From: Phaseolus vulgaris
Lineage: Eukaryota; Streptophyta; Magnoliopsida; Fabales; Fabaceae
NCBI RefSeq assembly: GCF_000499845.2
Contig: NC_023759.2
Location: forward strand, 18,704,272 to 18,768,271
Length of the DNA stretch: 64,000 nucleotides
Direction: 5' to 3'
The position numbers and the translations under genes are program-made. The notes under the pieces were generated by a model. It saw only the letters and a program-made list of their open reading frames with translations. It made no database searches and was not told the origin of the DNA. Positions 12,859-25,499 of the stretch are shown one piece after another; the first letter of the stretch is position 1; each line of letters starts with the position of its first letter.

Positions 12859-15800
12859 GCACTGGTTGATAATTTTTCTTTCGTATTTATCTGATGCGTT
12901 TCAGCATGCAGGCTCAAGAGTTGATGAGGCACCTTTGGTCTTCCCAAACGGTAAGGGTACCTGTATTATTTGTTGTAAATTGATGAGATATGTATAGATG
13001 CGCGTATGGTCAACTATGGTGCCCTACCATCTAAAGTGCCTTACCATTTTCCATTATTATTTATCTGTATTTTTGTCCACTGTACAGTATATGCCCACAA
13101 TTTTGGCCCTAAAAAATCAGGTTAGGATAGATGCCCCCTTCTCAAATTGTACAGGATATCCATGAAGGATCATCCTCATATGGAATTGCAGATTTTGGAA
13201 GGAAAAAAAAATTATTGACATTTATATTCTACTGTCATCTTCGTTGTAACCCCGTGAAACACACATATGGGACACTTAAGTGGAAAACACTTCTTCATAG
13301 ATACTTTTTAGAAGAAAAAAATAAAATGAACTTTGCTATAAGCTACGATTAGTTTATATATAAATTAATTTATAAAGGATTGTCATGTAGTTTCTTCAAG
13401 TTTTTTTTAACATATGTATAAATTAATTTTAGTTTATAGAGGAATTTATTTTATTTCTCCTAAAAATATTTATGAAGAAATTTGTATAAGCATGCTTTGC
13501 AAGAGATTATTATATACTTTAGTAAATTACACTTTACGTTTATTTTAAGATAAATATAATTTTCACTCTTAAATCATTTTTCAGAAGAAAAGAGGCAATA
13601 CAGGGTGAAGTTCAGTTAAATTGCACATAATACTAATACATGAAAGTGTAAAATGGTGACTGACACGTGTTGAAAAATTTATTTGAAATGTCCAATTATT
13701 TTATAAAAATCCATTTCTTTTAATCAAACGCTTCATTTTAAGACGATAAAGAAAGGGTCTTTCAAACTCAAATTTGTTTGTAAGTTAAGTTATTCTCGGT
13801 TAAAATAACAAAAAAGGGTGTGTTTCGTGGGTTTTTTTACCAAGTTAGTGTAATTTTACAGTAATACTATTTAACAATTTAAATTTAAATAAATAGACAA
13901 GTACCATTTTGAAAGGAAAAAGGGGTGTTTTATTTTGCATCTCTATATTTTTCTTTTCTACACCTCTACATTATTGTGAATTCAAAAAAATTAACCTTGG
14001 GATTTTTTATAAATCTTAGGTTAGTGGAGACGTCCCTCCTTCTTTGTGATTTTTCTTGATACTATGGAGAGCAAACGACAGTGCAAATCGATCCCATCAT
14101 TGATGATTTTGGTGCCTTGTCAGTGGATGTAGTAAAACCTTGACACTTTCCAGTGACATTGTGGTGATTAGGGGTGGTTTTGGAAGTATGGTTCCTTGAA
14201 AAAGAAAATAATTTTCATTTGCTTGGCTTCTGGAAATGATAATCTAAAATATTTGTGGAATTGTGAATCCGAAATGATCCCGAAATCGGTAATCTGGAAT
14301 TGTTTTCGGAAGAGGTTGTCTGGAATAAGAGCAATGTAAGCCATGACTAAGTTCCTATCTGCTGTGGGTGAACAAGTTTGAATGGAAGTTGCATATCATG
14401 CAATGTCCAGAAGTAAAAATCAACAAGAAAATGGGGGGATTGTGGTTGCCACGTGCTTGTTTTAAATTCTATTTTGCTACATTAAGTTTGCGGCCTATAG
14501 TCAGTCTTGGAAGCTTTCGTGATCTCTACATACTCGCTATTTGGAAGTTCGAACATGAGCAAACAAAGCAGGACAAATACAATTACATCTTCTTCTTATA
14601 TTCTAACCTTCCGTAATGTAACTATACAAATGTTTTCTCCTACAATAAAGAGATTGATTACCAAGGAAAGAGCGAATACATAGTAAAGTTAAATATTAAT
14701 AAAAAAATGCATTGATTCACCAATCCATAAGTAAAAAAATATATTTTGCATTCATTAATTCATAAATCAACAATTTTTTAAAATCGGGCTTTTGCTTCTT
14801 GCATCCCACGTTTTTAAACCTGCACTCCTCACAATAACAAAATAACATAAATACTTTTAAAGGTTTATAATTAAAAAGTAGGTTTATTTCTTTTCTCCTC
14901 TTCCTATCTTTTTGTTGTTGCAGTACTCTCTTGTTGTTATAGTTGTGGATTTTCTTATGTTTTACTTTGCTTTGGTTACCCATTGGAGATTTTCATTCTT
15001 TTTTGGCCTGGTTTCGGGTTCATTAACACCACTATTATATGAAGAATGTCGTTGAAGAGATATAGGTTCAACTTTTTTTTTCTTTCCAAAAGGGTAATAT
15101 GAAAGAATATTGAAATTTGAATTCCAAAATAGGTAGAAGTGTACAATATTTGATAAGTTTCAAAATAAACTTTTTTTTGGATTATGTTTTTAGAACAATC
15201 TTTTCTATCACAATTGGTAGTCAAGGTCACGAGTTTGATTTCTAGTGGAACATTTTATGGGGAGGAGATTTTTGTAGGTTGCATCAATTGTTCGGTGGCA
15301 CTAGCTAGGTGGGACAAGTCACAATCGAATAGTGTGATTCTATAGGATAAGTGTTAAAGGGAGATTGTTGTAGGGTGCATCAATTGTCTCGTGGCATAGA
15401 CCAAGTCGGCCAAGTCACAATCAAATCATGTTGCTTGGGTTATCACGATAAAGATATATGGTCTTAAGAATTTCATGATACAATTTAAATATTATAAATT
15501 TTCATTTTACATTGCATAGGATGTTCATTCTAATCGTTCTTATAAAAGGATCTCACCAAGATTTGCCTACATTAGAAAAATGTGTTAAAGCTTTCCCACA
15601 CAATAATCTTTTTGAAAGGACTGGATGTCAACATCCCATAGGCCATCAATCTTGCCTTATACTACAAGTTGGATAAAAGATACCATAAAATTTTTCAAAA
15701 AACTTAGAATGAAACTTTATTAGCCATGGTAATTTTAGGATTCAGTTTCTTTGAGAAAAAAAAAATAGAACTAAGAACACATAAGAACAAGGTTGCTTCA

Positions 15801-17613
15801 CAAAAACATCAATAAAAGAAGAAGAAATGCACAAAGATTTATAATGGTTCACTCTTTTTTAGAGATACATCCAATTGTCTAGCCACACCAACTAACCTCA
15901 CACCATGACAATGTTATTAGAAACACTTGTCCAATACAAACAACACAAGAAATCAACTCTTGAACCCTACAAAAGTGAATTTCCAACCCAATAACACCCT
16001 ATTATTGCACTGTGACTTGAAACCCTATCCAAAAACAAACAAAAAAACCCCATAAAATTTGAAAGTACACTGGAATGAATTCACCTAAAGGCAACAAACA
16101 TAATAATATAAGAAAATATAGGTGAAACTTTACACATGTTAAATCATGAATAAGTAAAAAGAAAATGAGGAAAATTGTGAAGTTAAAGAAAATGGTGATT
16201 AGATAACATATATGTGTTGTAATTGGATTGTAGATATGTTATTCTTCTTTAAAATGTACATTTTGTTATCTGAAAAACCAATACTTTTTGGAAGTCCAAC
16301 CTCATTAGAACACTGTAAAAGACCTTAAGATTCATGTTCTAATATGTTTGTGATATTAAGATGAAATGAAAAGTAACCGTGATTTATTATGATTCAGTGA
16401 AAATAAAGAGAAACACTTACATGTGAGCATATGAGAAAAAATTCCTTGATGAATTGTAGTTTTATTGTTTTAGTTTGATCCTGGAAGTTGATTGTATCTA
16501 TATTTTGCTATATTTGAATTTGGAAGCAACATAAGTTTTTCACTTGATCTGTTGTTTAGTCAATAAAGTTGTTTTGATATTTAAAAAGTATGATTTAGTT
16601 ATATTCATTTACTTTGCTTGAGGTCAAACAAGATTCTAAGTTGTGTGAGTTGATAAGTATCATATTTTAGTAATATTTCATATTAAAATACAGGCTTTTG
16701 TGGATATTTATTGATAAAAATAACTATAATATAACTCCTAATTTATGAATTTAAACCTTTTTTTTACATATTTTGTGATTATAATATGAATAAAAATGAT
16801 TTATTCCTAAATTTGTGTTAATTTCAGGATTCTAGGGATAAATATAGATGAAAGGGCAAAAGGATAATATACAAAGATAAAAAGGGAAATCCACGCCAGG
16901 TGAGATCACTTTAGAGACGTTGGGCCTATTTTCGTCCAACTTGCCCAGGCAAGCCCAATCATGCCTAGGAGAGAAGTCACTTAGCCCAAGCCCAACTAGG
17001 TAAACCCTAGACATTCATTGGGGGAATAGGAGGTGATAGAAAACCCTAGAGGAAACAACCGCTAGAGAGAAACATCTTGGATCTTCTTTTCTTGCTTTCC
17101 ATGCTTGAAATGGCCAACATGAGTGAATAATTCTACCCTTTAGGATTGAGAGTAATATGTTCAAACTCTTACGTATTGAGATGATATTTAAATATAATAT
17201 TTTGTTCTTGATTGATGATTACTATTCTCATTTTATTTGTAATGCTCGTTTTACCATGATTTTGATCCTTCGATCTGACTAAAAAGTGCTTATAAGTTTC
17301 TGACCTAAATGATAATGCTTAACATATTAAAATGCTAGGAATGGATTTGAAATGTTAATTGCTATCAACATCTAATCGTAATGATAATTTTTTTTATAAA
17401 TATGCGAGGAATCAATATTTAAGAGACTCTCTTAATAATTTTATATGTGAGAAATCGATATAAATCAATTTTATATGGGCATCAATATCAATCAAATGAT
17501 AGAATATTACTATGTTTTTCAAAATACAAAATAGTAAGAAGGATGAACCTCAATCTCAATTTTCTCAATGAATCAACAACTCTTTACTTTACTTTTATTT
17601 AATTTTCATTTAA
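12859..17613. other. MOS14 3' UTR followed by intergenic DNA
   Basis: The first few hundred bases after the stop at 12858 are probably 3' UTR. The rest is AT-rich, with no credible gene. A block at about 16860-17100 has higher GC with repeated gcccaa and aaaccctag words, like a retrotransposon LTR or leader, but no paired copy or coding region was found. The open frames here are short and lack protein-like composition. Confidence 0.5.
15262..15428. repeat. Imperfect direct repeat, about 70 bp, two copies
   Basis: Two diverged copies share agatt(t/g)ttgtagg(t/g)tgcatcaattg, then a (c/g)gtggca segment, and finally caagtcacaatc. One copy starts near 15262 and the other near 15358. No coding content or family is recognised. 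Confidence 0.6.
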
Positions 17614-17734
17614 AGACTAGTGCAAAAAGGAAAAACAACGACGACTAATTTATATTTAAGACAATGACTATATAACCGCAATTGATGTACACGTAGTCTT
17701 AAATCGAAGAGATAAGAAGGTGGTTATTTGGCAA

Positions 17735-18000
17735 CATTCGTAAGTTCCATTTATAAATGTGGCTATGGTAAATAGTCGCATTTGTATAAGCTTCTGAATG
17801 ATTTTAATTGGGAAGAGTAATGCATTTACGAATGCGGCTATTACCATAACCGCGTTTATAAATGAAATTTACAAATGAGGCTATTACTATAACTGCATTT
17901 ATAAATCGCATTTACGAATGCAGCTATGGCAAAAAGCCACATTTATAAATCTTGCGTTGGATTTATAAATGCGGCTATGGTAAATAGCCACCATTTTATA
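17735..18000. repeat. CACTA subterminal repeats (atttataaatgcggctatggtaaatag)
   Basis: Several copies in both orientations of a unit built from aaatgcggctat and its complement atagccgcattt, joined by ggtaa or tataaa, make short palindromes. Dense inverted copies just inside the end are the usual transposase-binding regions of CACTA elements. Confidence 0.8.
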
Positions 18001-18185
18001 TGGTTGTTTTTTTTAGTACAATTTGTTTAATGCTAATTCTCATATAAATTAACCTATTCAATTATAACACAGCCAGAAAAATACATAAATTCATACATAA
18101 ATTCAGAGAATCAAATTTTATATATTCATAAAAATGTATCACAAACACTAATACTATATATATATATATATAATTCCTACACTAT

Positions 18186-19812
18186 TCATCAGTTATCTTA
18201 GAGTTATAAAAATTTAGGAAATATGTTGACGAAGAATGTCTCACATATGCTATTGCTTTCGAAGATTGGTTGCTCATCCATGAAGAACTGCATTACAAAA
18301 TATGGTTAACATAAAATAGTTTTAAGATACATATATATTAAAGAATTATAAAGATAATGTACCATCATGTTACCTCATGCCAATCACTTTTAAGGCCTAG
18401 TCTTACAATGGTAACCATCCATTGCATAATGTAATAGCCACATTCATAGCTTCTTGATTGTTTATTACACTATAATTCAATAAAAAGTAAAAGTTAATAT
18501 TGATAAACAATGAAAAGAGAAAGAAAAAAAATGACAAACCTTTAGTTTTATCCAATTCAGATTTTGAAAATTTGAACTGGATCGACCTTTTAGGATGTTA
18601 TATCCACGCCATGAACAGATTAATACAAAAAACCGCGTTAGTAGATGCTTAATTAGTAACATACAGAAGTTTATAGTGTACTTACCTTTCAATGATATTC
18701 TTAAGACTTGTGGATGGCTTCTTGTGTAGGGAACAAAACCACACAACAGTCTTATATACCATTAATAAGAAAAGTAACCGCCAATGACCCCTATATCATC
18801 CATGAAAAGAGTTAGTAAATATTTAAAACATGAAATGGTAATAATTGACGACATATAATTCAACTTACTCATTATTATAAGGGCATAAATAAATTTCTTT
18901 TTCCTCTTTTTCCAAGATGTTAGTGATGCATGATTAGGTTTCATTTGCCTTTGTTCCAATGAGATTAGTATAAGCGGGATCTAAGAATTCATACACATTT
19001 TCCTTCCCCTTACTGATAGAGACACCATTCAAAAACCTACAAGTTATTAGTTAAAGCATAATCAATGCTAATTTAACATAAAGTAAATTAAAATATAGGT
19101 AAAGATACTTACATCATAAAAAATGAATTATATTTATATTGAGCTCCTGATCCCCAGCTACAAATTCTAACAAATCTGACATGTATATGTACAGTGGCAA
19201 CCCAGTGTTTATTTCAAAAAATATATCATCCCATGGAACTTCCAGAGGGTCTCAACCAATCTGTTTAGCAACTACAACTAATGAAGCTATAGGATCGTCA
19301 ATTAGAACATCATGCTTCCTTTTCGGACTTGGTTTCCGACTAGGATTCTACAAAATAAAGAACATTTGTATTAAATTAGATGTAATATATAAATATAAAT
19401 TAATATAATGAAATGAAATTATTATCAAAGGTTCTGGCATAATTCGATTGAGGTGTCTAGGATAGGTTACGAATGTCTGAAATGCATCAGCCACAGTGGT
19501 TACCTCATCAGAAGGTAGTGGAACACGAGCATCGGGTACTCGTACTCTTTTAACTGTTATCTTCGCTACATTAGGGGAGAAAGAAACATTATGTAAGGTG
19601 GTGGCCTTTTGATAGACTTTTCCAATGACCACCACCTGAGGAAGCATGCCGCTCTCTACCAGTAGCTCACATTGGCTCGTCTGGCCAATGACATCCTCCC
19701 CTGATGTTGCAGGAGTCACACAACTCTCCTTTGTGCTCTTGGGAGCGGGACTAAAAAGCACCTGAACCGCTAGCTCGGCACAAAATTGTTGTGATAGAAA
19801 CTCATGTCGCAA
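18186..19812 (-). pseudogene. CACTA-associated Ulp1-like (C48) protein, decayed, multi-exon
   Basis: The minus-strand exon at about 19812-19430 has the segment KVYQKATTLHNVSFSPNVAK and a following VPLPSDEVTTVADAFQTF, typical of the DUF8039-like region of plant CACTA accessory proteins. Lower exons give PLYIHMSDLLEFVAGDQELN (about 19150-19320), KEIYLCPYNNE (about 18875), HWRLLFLL and VVWFCSLHKKPS (about 18690-18780), and ECGYYIMQWMVTIVRLG (about 18395-18445). These correspond in order to the linker, the His-containing and the Cys-containing parts of an Ulp1 cysteine protease. In-frame stops (for example in the exon near 19250 and near 18920) show it is broken. Proteins of this type are carried by CACTA elements and resemble SUMO proteases; their role in transposition is not established. 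The N-terminal part is lost at the junction near 19830. Confidence 0.75.
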
Positions 19813-19836
19813 GGCACATTCGATTAGCCTCCTTTC

Positions 19837-21597
19837 TCATCTCCTCAAGATAGCCTTGTGAGCTAGCATTACCTTTTTGACCTCTTTAGAGGAGATGACA
19901 AGACTTTTCTTAACACTCTTTTTTTCATTTTTCTCATTTTTTTTTTCATTTTCTCTATTCTCTTTCATTTTAACTTGGTCTTCATTTACCTCCTTTGGAG
20001 AGAGAGATTTCAATATGATCTTATGCCTTTTGAAGGTAAAAGAAATTTTATTAGGAAGGCCATCATGTAAAACTTTTTTATCAAATTGCCTTGGCCTTCC
20101 TAATAGAATGTGGGTGGCTTCCATTGGCACAACATCACCCAAGATCTCATCTTTATATTTTCCAATTAAGAAGGCTATGAGGACTTGTTTATTAATAATT
20201 ATTTTTCCCTCTTTACTAAGCCATTCAAAAGGGCTTTGCATGAGAGATGGTGGGTAATTCAAGTTTTTCCACTACTCTTGTACTTGCCACATTGGTGCAA
20301 CTACCCCCATCTACAATTAAGGAACTTAATTTGTCATTAATAAGGCACCTTGTATGAAAAATATTTTTCCTTTGACATTCATCAAAAGGTTTTTGAATGT
20401 GGCCAAGCATGCGCTTTACTACTAACAAATCACCTTCTTAAGGCAACTCATATTCATCCTCACTTTGGCTTCTTGAAGAGGTAGGGGAACTAGACCTTGA
20501 GGTTTGGGAACTATGGTCACTCACAACAACCCCCCCTTTTACCATCATGGTTCTTTTAGATGGAAAATTTGCAACTATGTGCCCAAAACCTAGACATTTA
20601 AAACATTTTATGTTTAAGGTTTTGGTGGGTGACTTAGGGGTAGAGGTGGAAGGGTTAAACAATCTATGGTTAGAAGTGGTTTCTTTTGAAAAATTGGAAG
20701 GAAAGGTTTTTGTACAAATTTTGTTTTTATCCTTACATGAAGATTTGTAGAAGTCACCATTATGAGTATTTTTGAAATTGGTTTTCTTCAAAAGTTGTGA
20801 TTCTACCTTGATGGCTAGGTGAACCAATCTTTCCAAAGAACAGTACTCATATGATTCTACAATATCTTGGATTTCTCTCTTTAAACCACTCACAAACCTA
20901 GCTATCTTTGTCAATCTTGGTCAAAGTAGTGTCTAAGTCTTTGTAATATTCATCTACACTCCTAGTTCCTTGTTGAAGTCGTTGAAGCTTCAACAAGAGT
21001 TCCTTCCTATAATGAAGAGGAACAAACTGTGCGCGCATGCATTCCTTTAAATCATACCAAGAGACCAAGCCTGGACTCTTGTTCAAACCAATGCCCATTA
21101 TAGTTTGATGCCACCACTGCATGGCATAATCTAAAAATTCTAGGGAAGCTAACTTAACCTTTTAGTCCTCTTGGACCTCATACACATTGAAAATTTGTTC
21201 TACTTTATCTTCCCATCCTAAATACATATTGGGATCACTTTCCCCATTAAAAACAGGCAATTTAAGAGAAGGGAAAGACGACTTTGATGGTGAGTGTTGA
21301 TGGCACCTTTCTTCAAAGAATTGCACTCTCCATTCTTGGTTTTCTTTTTGGCTCCCATAGTGTGTGTAGCTTCTAGAGGCTCTTCTTTGTTCCCATCTCC
21401 TTCCTCTAGGTTGTCTCTTTTGAGTCGCTTCTAGTCTTTGCCACCTTTCCACCAATTGCCTCATCTCCGATTCCTTTTGAGCCAATGTCCTCTAGGTTTC
21501 CGCAAGTTCTCCCAAAAGAAAAGCCTTTCGAGGAAATTGTGGCTTTGAAGATTTTCCTGAAGAAAAATGATCCATAATTTACACAAAAAAGAAACAA
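19837..21597 (-). pseudogene. Ty3/gypsy gag-protease relic
   Basis: Minus-strand blocks in order are a coiled N-terminal segment, the gag core (SLKLPVFNGESDPNMYLGWE at about 21215-21280; AMQWWHQ at about 21110), RFVSGLKREIQDIVE, a zinc knuckle CFKCLGFGHIVANFPS (third cysteine replaced by Phe) at about 20560-20610, and a protease-like LIVDGGSCTNVAST (about 20270-20320). Stops and shifts near 21162, 20900, 20438 and 20225 break it. The frame ends near 19837, where reverse transcriptase would be expected but CACTA sequence follows. Confidence 0.85.
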
Positions 21598-22863
21598 TCA
21601 ATTGGTTAAAAAGATTAACAATTTTATCCTCTCCTCACTTGTATCACTCGCTTGTGTAGAAAGGGGGGGTGGGGGTGGGGGAATAATGCACTCAAGAAAG
21701 ATTTTCTCTTTAAACACAAAGGTCTACACTTGGTAGCAAGCACTTCAAGGGGAAGATGACAAAGCCTTACACTTGCTCACTAAAGATTCCCACAACAAAA
21801 CTTAAGAAAGTTTGAAGGACAAGCAAGAAAAGCTTAAATGCAAGAAAGTTAAACCAAATTGAAAATAAGATAATGACAAAACTTTGAGAAGACAAGCACC
21901 TAAAAAAAAGACACAAAGAAACTTACTTAAACTTTAATTATGAAGGTTTGCATGATTTTAGAAATTGTGAAAGCAAGAAGGATTAAATTCCACAAGTATG
22001 AACACAATTTGTCATATACTTAGAATCCTCTTTAGTAATTTGCAAAGTGAAAGTTGAAATGTGAATGCTTCTCAAAACTTTTTTTTTGTCTTTGTTTTTA
22101 TGGATTCAAAAGTTCCATATTGTGTTTTTTTTTGCATGCATATTTTTTTTTGTCATTCCACTTTTCACTTTTCCGAAAAAGATGTTGGTTTTGGATTCAA
22201 ATCATATGAACACTTGTATTCTATGTTTGGAATTAAATCAACCACTACTCAAACAACTTCTAATTTGTTTTTAACACTTCACAATTAAAATCAAAATAAG
22301 TAGAAAGGAAATAAGACTCCTTAACACAAAGAACATAAGACTCAAGCAAAAGATGTGAGGAAAAAAATTAACACAAAATAAAATTCAAAAGCAGAATTTA
22401 AAGTGCTTAATGAATAAAAAGCGGAATTGTAAATGACAAGGAAATTAAAGGTGGAACTGAAATTGCTTGAAGGTAAAAGCAAGAATTTAAATGTGCTAGA
22501 ATTTAAAGGGTCGAAATCAACTCAAAGCAAATAAGCACAAAATAACTATGCTCTGAATACCACATGATGTGAGTTGATTTTAGGATTGCACATTTTAATT
22601 GGTTGCTCTTGTTTATGATTTTGAGATTAACAATTCAAGGTGAGAACCCTAAGAAGATTCCCACTAGACGTGAACTTAACCAAGTGGTTAAGTAAGTGTG
22701 AAGGTTCACTTCAGAAGGGCAAAGAGAAAAACACAAGAATAAGGCGATTATGATGCAAGGGGAGAAAATTAAGAACAATGGAAGAAAAGGATGAATGAAG
22801 ATGACCAAAATAAAATGACACAAATAAGAACATAAACAAGTAACATAAATGTAAGACTTACTT
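19837..22863 (-). mobile_element. Old Ty3/gypsy remnant: gag-protease, leader and part of the 5' LTR
   Basis: Reading on the minus strand, the remnant has a partial 5' LTR (22863 down to 22565), a primer site matching TGGTATTCAGAGC (about 22551-22563), a leader of about 950 bp and a decayed gag-protease frame (21597-19837). Pol is missing, and the sequence joins CACTA relic DNA near 19830. Gag and the primer-site context (tgatgtga at the LTR edge) resemble the intact gypsy element at 28109-35825, so the two belong to related families. Many stops and frameshifts show it is much older. Confidence 0.8.
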
Positions 22864-22879
22864 AGTTACAAGAAAATTT

Positions 22880-23120
22880 GGAATTACATACAACTCAAAT
22901 CCGAATGTAAGACACTATCCGTATGTAAAACATAGTTACATACGTATTACATACAGACAAAAATCTGTATGTAAAACTGTCGTAGGTAACTATTACATAC
23001 GAATTTGAGATGCGTATGTAATTACATACAGATAAATTCGTATGTAAATACATACGGATAAATTTGTATGTAATTACATAGGGACATACCCCTATGTAAT
23101 TACATACGGATATATCCCTA
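22880..23120. repeat. Left subterminal repeats of the second CACTA element
   Basis: At least eight copies of ttacatacgna or its complement alternate in orientation, such as attacatacagataaattcg followed by tatgtaa. This makes a string of short palindromes just inside the left end. Confidence 0.85.
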
Positions 23121-23462
23121 TCTAACTTACAAATTTTTTTTAAAAAAATTGAATTGTTTTGAGTGAACTTTGATGGACGGTTATATGGTTAAATTTTTTT
23201 GGAAAACCTTATTATCAATTTAAAAACCTGGTAGAAGCAAAAATAGAGAATGCAATAGTCATTTTCAATTGAGTTCAAGTTCAAATATACAAATATATTA
23301 ATTTTTCTATTATCAAAATCCAAATTCCAGAATAAATTATTTTTTTTCATTTAAGATCAAAATCTAAATGTATTATAATAGTAATCTTAAATCTTTCTAT
23401 AATCAACATGTAGAATATAGAATGCAAAAATATATTTCCCAATTCAAAATAAGCAGACATGT

Positions 23463-24507
23463 ATCATGGCTAAGCTCCATGAGGGTATTTGTGGGAGTCA
23501 CATCGATGGTCGAGTTCTCTCATCAAAGGTTGTTCGAGCAGGATACTATTGGCCGACCATGAGGGAGGACTGCACGAGGTATGCGCAGCAGTGCAAACAA
23601 TGCCAACAACACGCAATCATGCGCCCTTAGAGGAGTTGCGGTCGATCTACAGCCCATCGCCTTTTCACACACAGGGAATTGACATCCTAGGTCCGTTTCC
23701 CCTAGCAGTTCGTCAAATGAAGTACCTGGTGGTAGCCATCGAGTACTTCACCAAGTGGATAGAAGTCGAACTTGTTGCACAGATCACAGCCCACAAGCTT
23801 CAACACTTTATGTGGGAGAACATAGTTTGCCGTTTTGGAATCCCAAAGCATTTAGTGTCTGACAATGGCACCCAGATTGCAAGTCAGCAGCTAGGCAAAC
23901 TATGCACAGAGCTCGGCATCAAGCTGGTGTTCGCCTCGGTAGAACACCCCAAGACGAATGAGCAGGTCAAATATGCTAACTGAGTCCTGCTCAGAGGCCT
24001 AAAGAGGAGACTGAAGAAAGCCAAGGGAACTTGGGCAAACGAGGTTCCTAGAATTGTGTGGTCTTACCATACCACTCCTTAATCCACCACTAAGGAGAAA
24101 CCTTTTAGCCTGGTGTATGGATCAGATCCCATGATTCTCATCAAGATCCAGGAAAGTTCACCTCGATTCCAGAACTTCGTGGCCGAGGATTCTAACGAGG
24201 AAAGGAGGGTAAACTTAGATCTGCTCGACAAAGTCAGGGAGGAAGCGCACATCAAGGCCGAAGCCTTGAAGAGAAGGGTGGAGTATAAGCAGAAGTCCAA
24301 GTTGAAACCTCGGTAAATCCAGGTTGCCGACTTGGTAATGCGAAAGGCTCACCCTATAAGTTGGAGAACAAGTTGTCTCCCAAGTGGATTGGCCCATTCT
24401 GCGTGATAGAGGTGCTCAGGAACGGAGCGTATAGACTCGAGACCTTGGAATTCAGGATTATTCCCCGAACATGGAATGAGGCCAATCTTAAATTTTATTT
24501 CAATTAA
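23463..24507 (+). pseudogene. Tat/Ogre-type integrase fragment
   Basis: The fragment opens at about 23463 with integrase zinc-finger-region sequence (GYYWPTMREDC, then CKQCQQHA), with a frameshift near 23490-23560. The core holds GIDILGPFP (about 23678) and VSDNGTQIASQQLGKLCTE (about 23855-23910). Where the third catalytic residue is expected, the motif reads NEQVKYAN, with Lys in place of Glu. A stop follows at 23981. The C-terminal part continues (ITTKEKPFSLVYGSDP region at about 24090-24130; WIGPFCVIEVLRNGAYRLE at about 24390-24440) to the stop near 24507, with further stops and a shift near 24315. It cannot encode an active integrase. Confidence 0.85.
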
Positions 24508-24640
24508 TTACGTTATTTTATGCAGTTCGAACTTTTAAGGGGACACTATTTTTCCCTTATCAGGGTTTTTTTAATGAGATCAACCAATAAAAAGTTATTT
24601 GAAAAATATGCTTGCAATATATCGTGCTAACAGTGAAATA

Positions 24641-25000
24641 TCCCCTTGGTAAGATTCCAAGAGTGGGAACAGTAGGGTTCATAGCGAACCTCCCCTTGGC
24701 AAGATTCCAAGAGTGGGAACAGTAGGGTTCATAACGATTCTCCCCTTGGCAAGATTCCAAGAGTGGGAACAGTAGGATTCATAGCGAATCTCCCCTTGGT
24801 AAGATTCCAAGGGTGGGACACAGTAGGGTTCATAGCGAACCTCCCCTTGGGAAGATTCCAAGAGTGGGAACAGTAGGGTTCATAGTGAACCTCCCCTTGG
24901 TGAGATTCCAAGAGTCGGAACGAAGTTTCCCCTTGGTAAGATTCCAGGAATGGGAACGAAGTCTCCCCTTGGTAAGATTCCAAGAGCGGGAGCGAAATCT
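24641..25000 (+). repeat. Tandem repeats downstream of Tat pol (50-bp then 36-bp units)
   Basis: Units start tccccttgg(t/c)aagattccaa at 24641, 24691, 24741, 24791, 24842 and 24892 (period 50-51). Shorter ~36-bp versions that drop the acagtagggttcatagcgaa part start near 24928 and 24964. The change of period within one array suggests an internal deletion that was itself amplified. Such arrays between pol and the 3' LTR are common in Tat/Ogre elements. Confidence 0.95.
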
Positions 25001-25499
25001 CCCTTGTAGGGAGCAGTAAGACTCATAGTTATTCATGAAATACCTCTTGCTCAGAGAGCTCGGGTAACCCTAGTCGCCATTGGCACGAACCACAGTGAAT
25101 CCTCCCTTTAGGGAGTACGTTCAGATAAAGCAAAGCAATTTGTAAAGGAGGAACTGTTGACCAACAAGGCTCTGAACTCAGGTACCCTAAAACATAAGTT
25201 TACCATTGATTAATCAGGAGGACCGTGCTACTTAGGTATAGGCGATCATTGACGTTCGATTAGTTGTTAAAATCGTGTCAAGACATACACTATTATCAAG
25301 CTAGCCGAAGTTAGAAAAGGAAACATTCATACACACACACATATATATATACACCAGAATGATAAGTTGTTCATTGGATTACAAAAGGAAGGCAATAGCG
25401 GGGAGTTCCCCACAGCTATTCCTCATCTACTAGTTGTCCATCTATAACAACTTTACCTAACCCTGTATGGGAGAGGTCCAGCTCAGGATGCACACAAAT

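Larger units (their letters stand above)
17614..19850. mobile_element. CACTA (En/Spm) transposon relic, left part
   Basis: The left end reads gACTAGTGCAAAAAGG at about 17614, a CACTA-like terminus with its first base changed. It is followed by a block of subterminal repeats (17735-18000) and then by an Ulp1-like gene typical of plant CACTA elements, on the minus strand. The right end is missing: near 19830-19850 the sequence passes directly into an old gypsy gag remnant. No TNP2-type transposase is present in this part. Confidence 0.7.

Noticed and set aside
16832..17014. Minus-strand frame of 60 codons with fairly high GC
   Set aside because: No domain, no start context and no exon partners; the sequence texture is that of a repeat leader.
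24641..25000. Regularly spaced repeats that could look like a CRISPR array
   Set aside because: The units abut with no unique spacers, differ gradually, and lie in a plant retrotransposon.
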